NCBI GenBank assembly: GCA_937928555.1 | Contig: CALFWR010000090.1 | Location: 1-53,511, forward strand | Direction of reading: 5' to 3' | Length of the DNA: 53,511 bases | Origin: an uncultured Pirellulaceae bacterium | GTDB taxonomy: Bacteria > Planctomycetota > Planctomycetia > Pirellulales > Pirellulaceae | In this document: positions 53,001 through 53,511 of the stretch, piece after piece | Position numbering within the stretch: the stretch's first letter is position 1 | Layout of the letters: every line of letters starts with the position of its first letter | Program-made: the position numbers and the translations under genes | The notes under the pieces: model-generated | The model's database searches: none | What the model was told of the DNA's origin: nothing | The model's input: only the letters and a program-made list of their open reading frames with translations

Positions 53001-53300
53001 TTTGTCGTAGTCAGCTACCGAGATTTTTGCCTCGCCATTGGCCTGCCGTATGCGAAGCTGTTGCTGAAGAGCCGCGTTAAGACTTTTGTCATTCAGGAGG
53101 TCCTTGATTAGCAACTGTTTTGGTATCGCCGCGCTGCGGGGCTTACCGCCCGCTTCGGCCGTTAACGGCTTGGCAGTGCCGGACTCGATTCCGGACTGCG
53201 AATCGCGTTTCCCTGACGGTTTGGGTTTTCTGGCAACAGGTTTCGAATCACATCCGATGAACAAAATTCCCAGTAACATCATTAAGACGAAGCGAGCCAT
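50064..53300 (-). CDS. Long lipoprotein with TPR-like helical repeats
   Basis: The 1078-residue protein has a short signal peptide ending LFIGC (good lipobox, Cys about 17). A disordered Lys/Ser/Gly-rich stretch follows to about 55, then mostly alpha-helical repeats. A segment at about 340-365 (HHWEAWRIRGSGWARDV) recalls DUF4034 proteins, a match I cannot confirm. A beta-rich module lies at about 640-840 and TPR-like helices near 880-960 (AQAVHRAGEFKKAMGLYERA). The function is unknown; probably a surface scaffold. ATG 53300 follows AAAGGG. It reads outward from MITE debris at its stop. Confidence 0.75.
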   Translation of the reverse strand: MARFVLMMLLGILFIGCDSKPVARKPKPSGKRDSQSGIESGTAKPLTAEAGGKPRSAAIPKQLLIKDLLNDKSLNAALQQQLRIRQANGEAKISVADYDKMRLIYDLNFAVEKRAKESWQPVKAGDRSAKVTEIEYPPTPTTSSDLSRIESNFYRLGLEHFRSKWTNVLGGADLKKTLDLFEQILHSTSLLTADDYRQFDLQLTDLTIKNKNLFDDPYFLFAHGVARISAGKPIEAENSFRLATERCADSDYPARFAVRAHARYLNSQNLRLDVKKVSASIFADFFLTNLYWLEHDFRASESELRSALGLLNEFMWLCQESGNREVLAEFTDRVNRMEHLPKWLRLMASGQRHHWEAWRIRGSGWARDVKKENWKKFEEQDKIARKLFREAYELHPEFPESSSFLIAISRAGHDEEDVDYWFDKATSAQSDYMSAYNEMLFSLTPQWGGSVEQMIEFAELHADKEQYETYLPTIMLDCREMGLNRVAGADNRRIFLEAKFARSIIKALDGMMSTGFRYKLNGKRRGPNYLLTIKSIVATEASLYDIARETFEKIGDAPDIAAIKKYGTTSYEMLRGRAYALSSDQAEACQELLDNIKNYSELNTDEKGKVVLKCKEIMDSFGDSPAVDWLNALHDNVEVEYEFESGMRAYLKFDEGFNLWNRGAPSQFEFESRESLLVDNSGSLAPVKITSRLQTNGPRTFRFNIEFLDAESRLAEQVHFTPSAAILNYKGRAFSFGLNRLHKRGRARPKFVFDMAQFSMGFRDTENALYFYDTAIVEGPNEVVVNIAPSYFEAYLNDRFICRSASPNIRGAMRNFEISQPLSRKGRGKVRVSGVSVENWTDPPPIRSRPEELVAYYREQCEAIPDDKWLAFWHAQAVHRAGEFKKAMGLYERAIDIGLAYHEAAFFLGDCKDQLGEHKAAIEFYLDATKPEQEDLCKIFQRTHSDHYTNPCHWAAFRLACLMHISADDSLRKSISEGWFVKASPATRPEWVKAFLEALGAARGGDFNKASSICKSKLLSQSKGAEKEQLERILKSWQQGKQYRDDPAGTPAYLNLDFEIPFFRCFEDDVDPAWKGNY

Positions 53301-53389
53301 TTTGGTGCCCTTTACCGATTCAATAGCGGATTAAACTGCAAGATCACGCGGATTATTCTAACGGGCTCATATCCCACGGCGACCGCACG

Positions 53390-53511
53390 TTAATTGTCGA
53401 GAAATTCGGCGTACAATTGATCAAGAGCGTCCTCGCTCCATCCGAGGGCCATTCTTTTGCCTCTGATATTATCATCGATGGTAGTGTCCAGCTGCAAAAT
53501 GTTGGCGGCCA
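53390..53511 (-). CDS. C-terminal fragment of an unidentified protein, truncated by the window edge
   Basis: A minus-strand frame is open from the window edge to TAA at 53390-53392. It encodes at least 40 residues, with GKRMALGWSEDALDQLYAEF near the end. It has no recognised motif. A gene would lie beyond 53511 upstream, possibly in the same orientation as the long lipoprotein. Confidence 0.45.
   Translation of the reverse strand, partial: AANILQLDTTIDDNIRGKRMALGWSEDALDQLYAEFLDN

Overview
The window most likely comes from a planctomycete of the Pirellulaceae type. This is inferred from protein families rather than from a marker gene. The signs are a serine/threonine kinase fused to WD40 repeats, paired ECF sigma factors with membrane partners, a GAF-HlyD gene next to a PqqD-S2P-HlyD gene, many exported low-complexity proteins and lipoproteins, and short GTGAGCCG...GGCCGTGAGGCC repeats between genes. 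Base composition is moderately GC-rich throughout. No plasmid, phage or rRNA genes are visible.

Layout. 0-6 kb: a TIM-barrel sugar isomerase-like gene, ilvD behind a terminator-like hairpin, an auxin-efflux-type carrier and a GNAT acetyltransferase. 6-14 kb: trmB, a 33-residue basic ORF with a bL37-like motif, a two-gene export module (GAF-HlyD, then PqqD/S2P/HlyD) and a MATE pump. 14-21 kb: a methyltransferase divergent from dusA, then a minus-strand run of ECF sigma factor, small Cys-tailed protein and zinc-ribbon kinase-WD40. 21-25 kb: an isolated rplX, a prenyltransferase-fold lipoprotein, a lone groES, a coiled-coil protein, and the remnant of a Cas3-like helicase cut by a hairpin-rich insertion. 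25-29 kb: an orphan ABC ATPase, then a repeat-rich lipoprotein co-directional with a short SecA paralogue. 29-35 kb: cyclophilin, argB, argF, an exported STN-like protein, an ECF sigma/anti-sigma pair and tRNA-Phe(GAA). 35-46 kb: an exported methyltransferase-rhodanese fusion, EF-hand and PQQ-propeller proteins, a class III aminotransferase homologue without its PLP lysine, an outer-membrane barrel protein, a flippase-like membrane protein and a CYTH protein. 46-53.5 kb: the ffh-rpsP-trmD-rplS cluster without rimM, and a very long TPR-like lipoprotein.

The strongest genome-level signal is a family of about 187-bp non-coding elements with 16-bp terminal inverted repeats. There are seven full copies, a degraded end at about 50.04 kb and possibly another at base 1. 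Four copies have exact 5-bp flanking duplications and two more have near-exact ones, so this is a recently active MITE-like element. One copy supplies the end of the dusA reading frame. A second, unrelated 132-bp hairpin element interrupts the Cas3 remnant.

How the genes work together. Clear pathway links are argB-argF (arginine), ilvD (branched-chain amino acids) and the SRP/ribosome/tRNA-modification cluster. The best candidates for undescribed systems are the GAF-HlyD/PqqD-S2P-HlyD pair, the lipoprotein-SecA pair, the sigma/Cys-tailed protein/kinase operon, the exported methyltransferase-rhodanese and the PLP pseudoenzyme. All calls are from reading the sequence without database searches.
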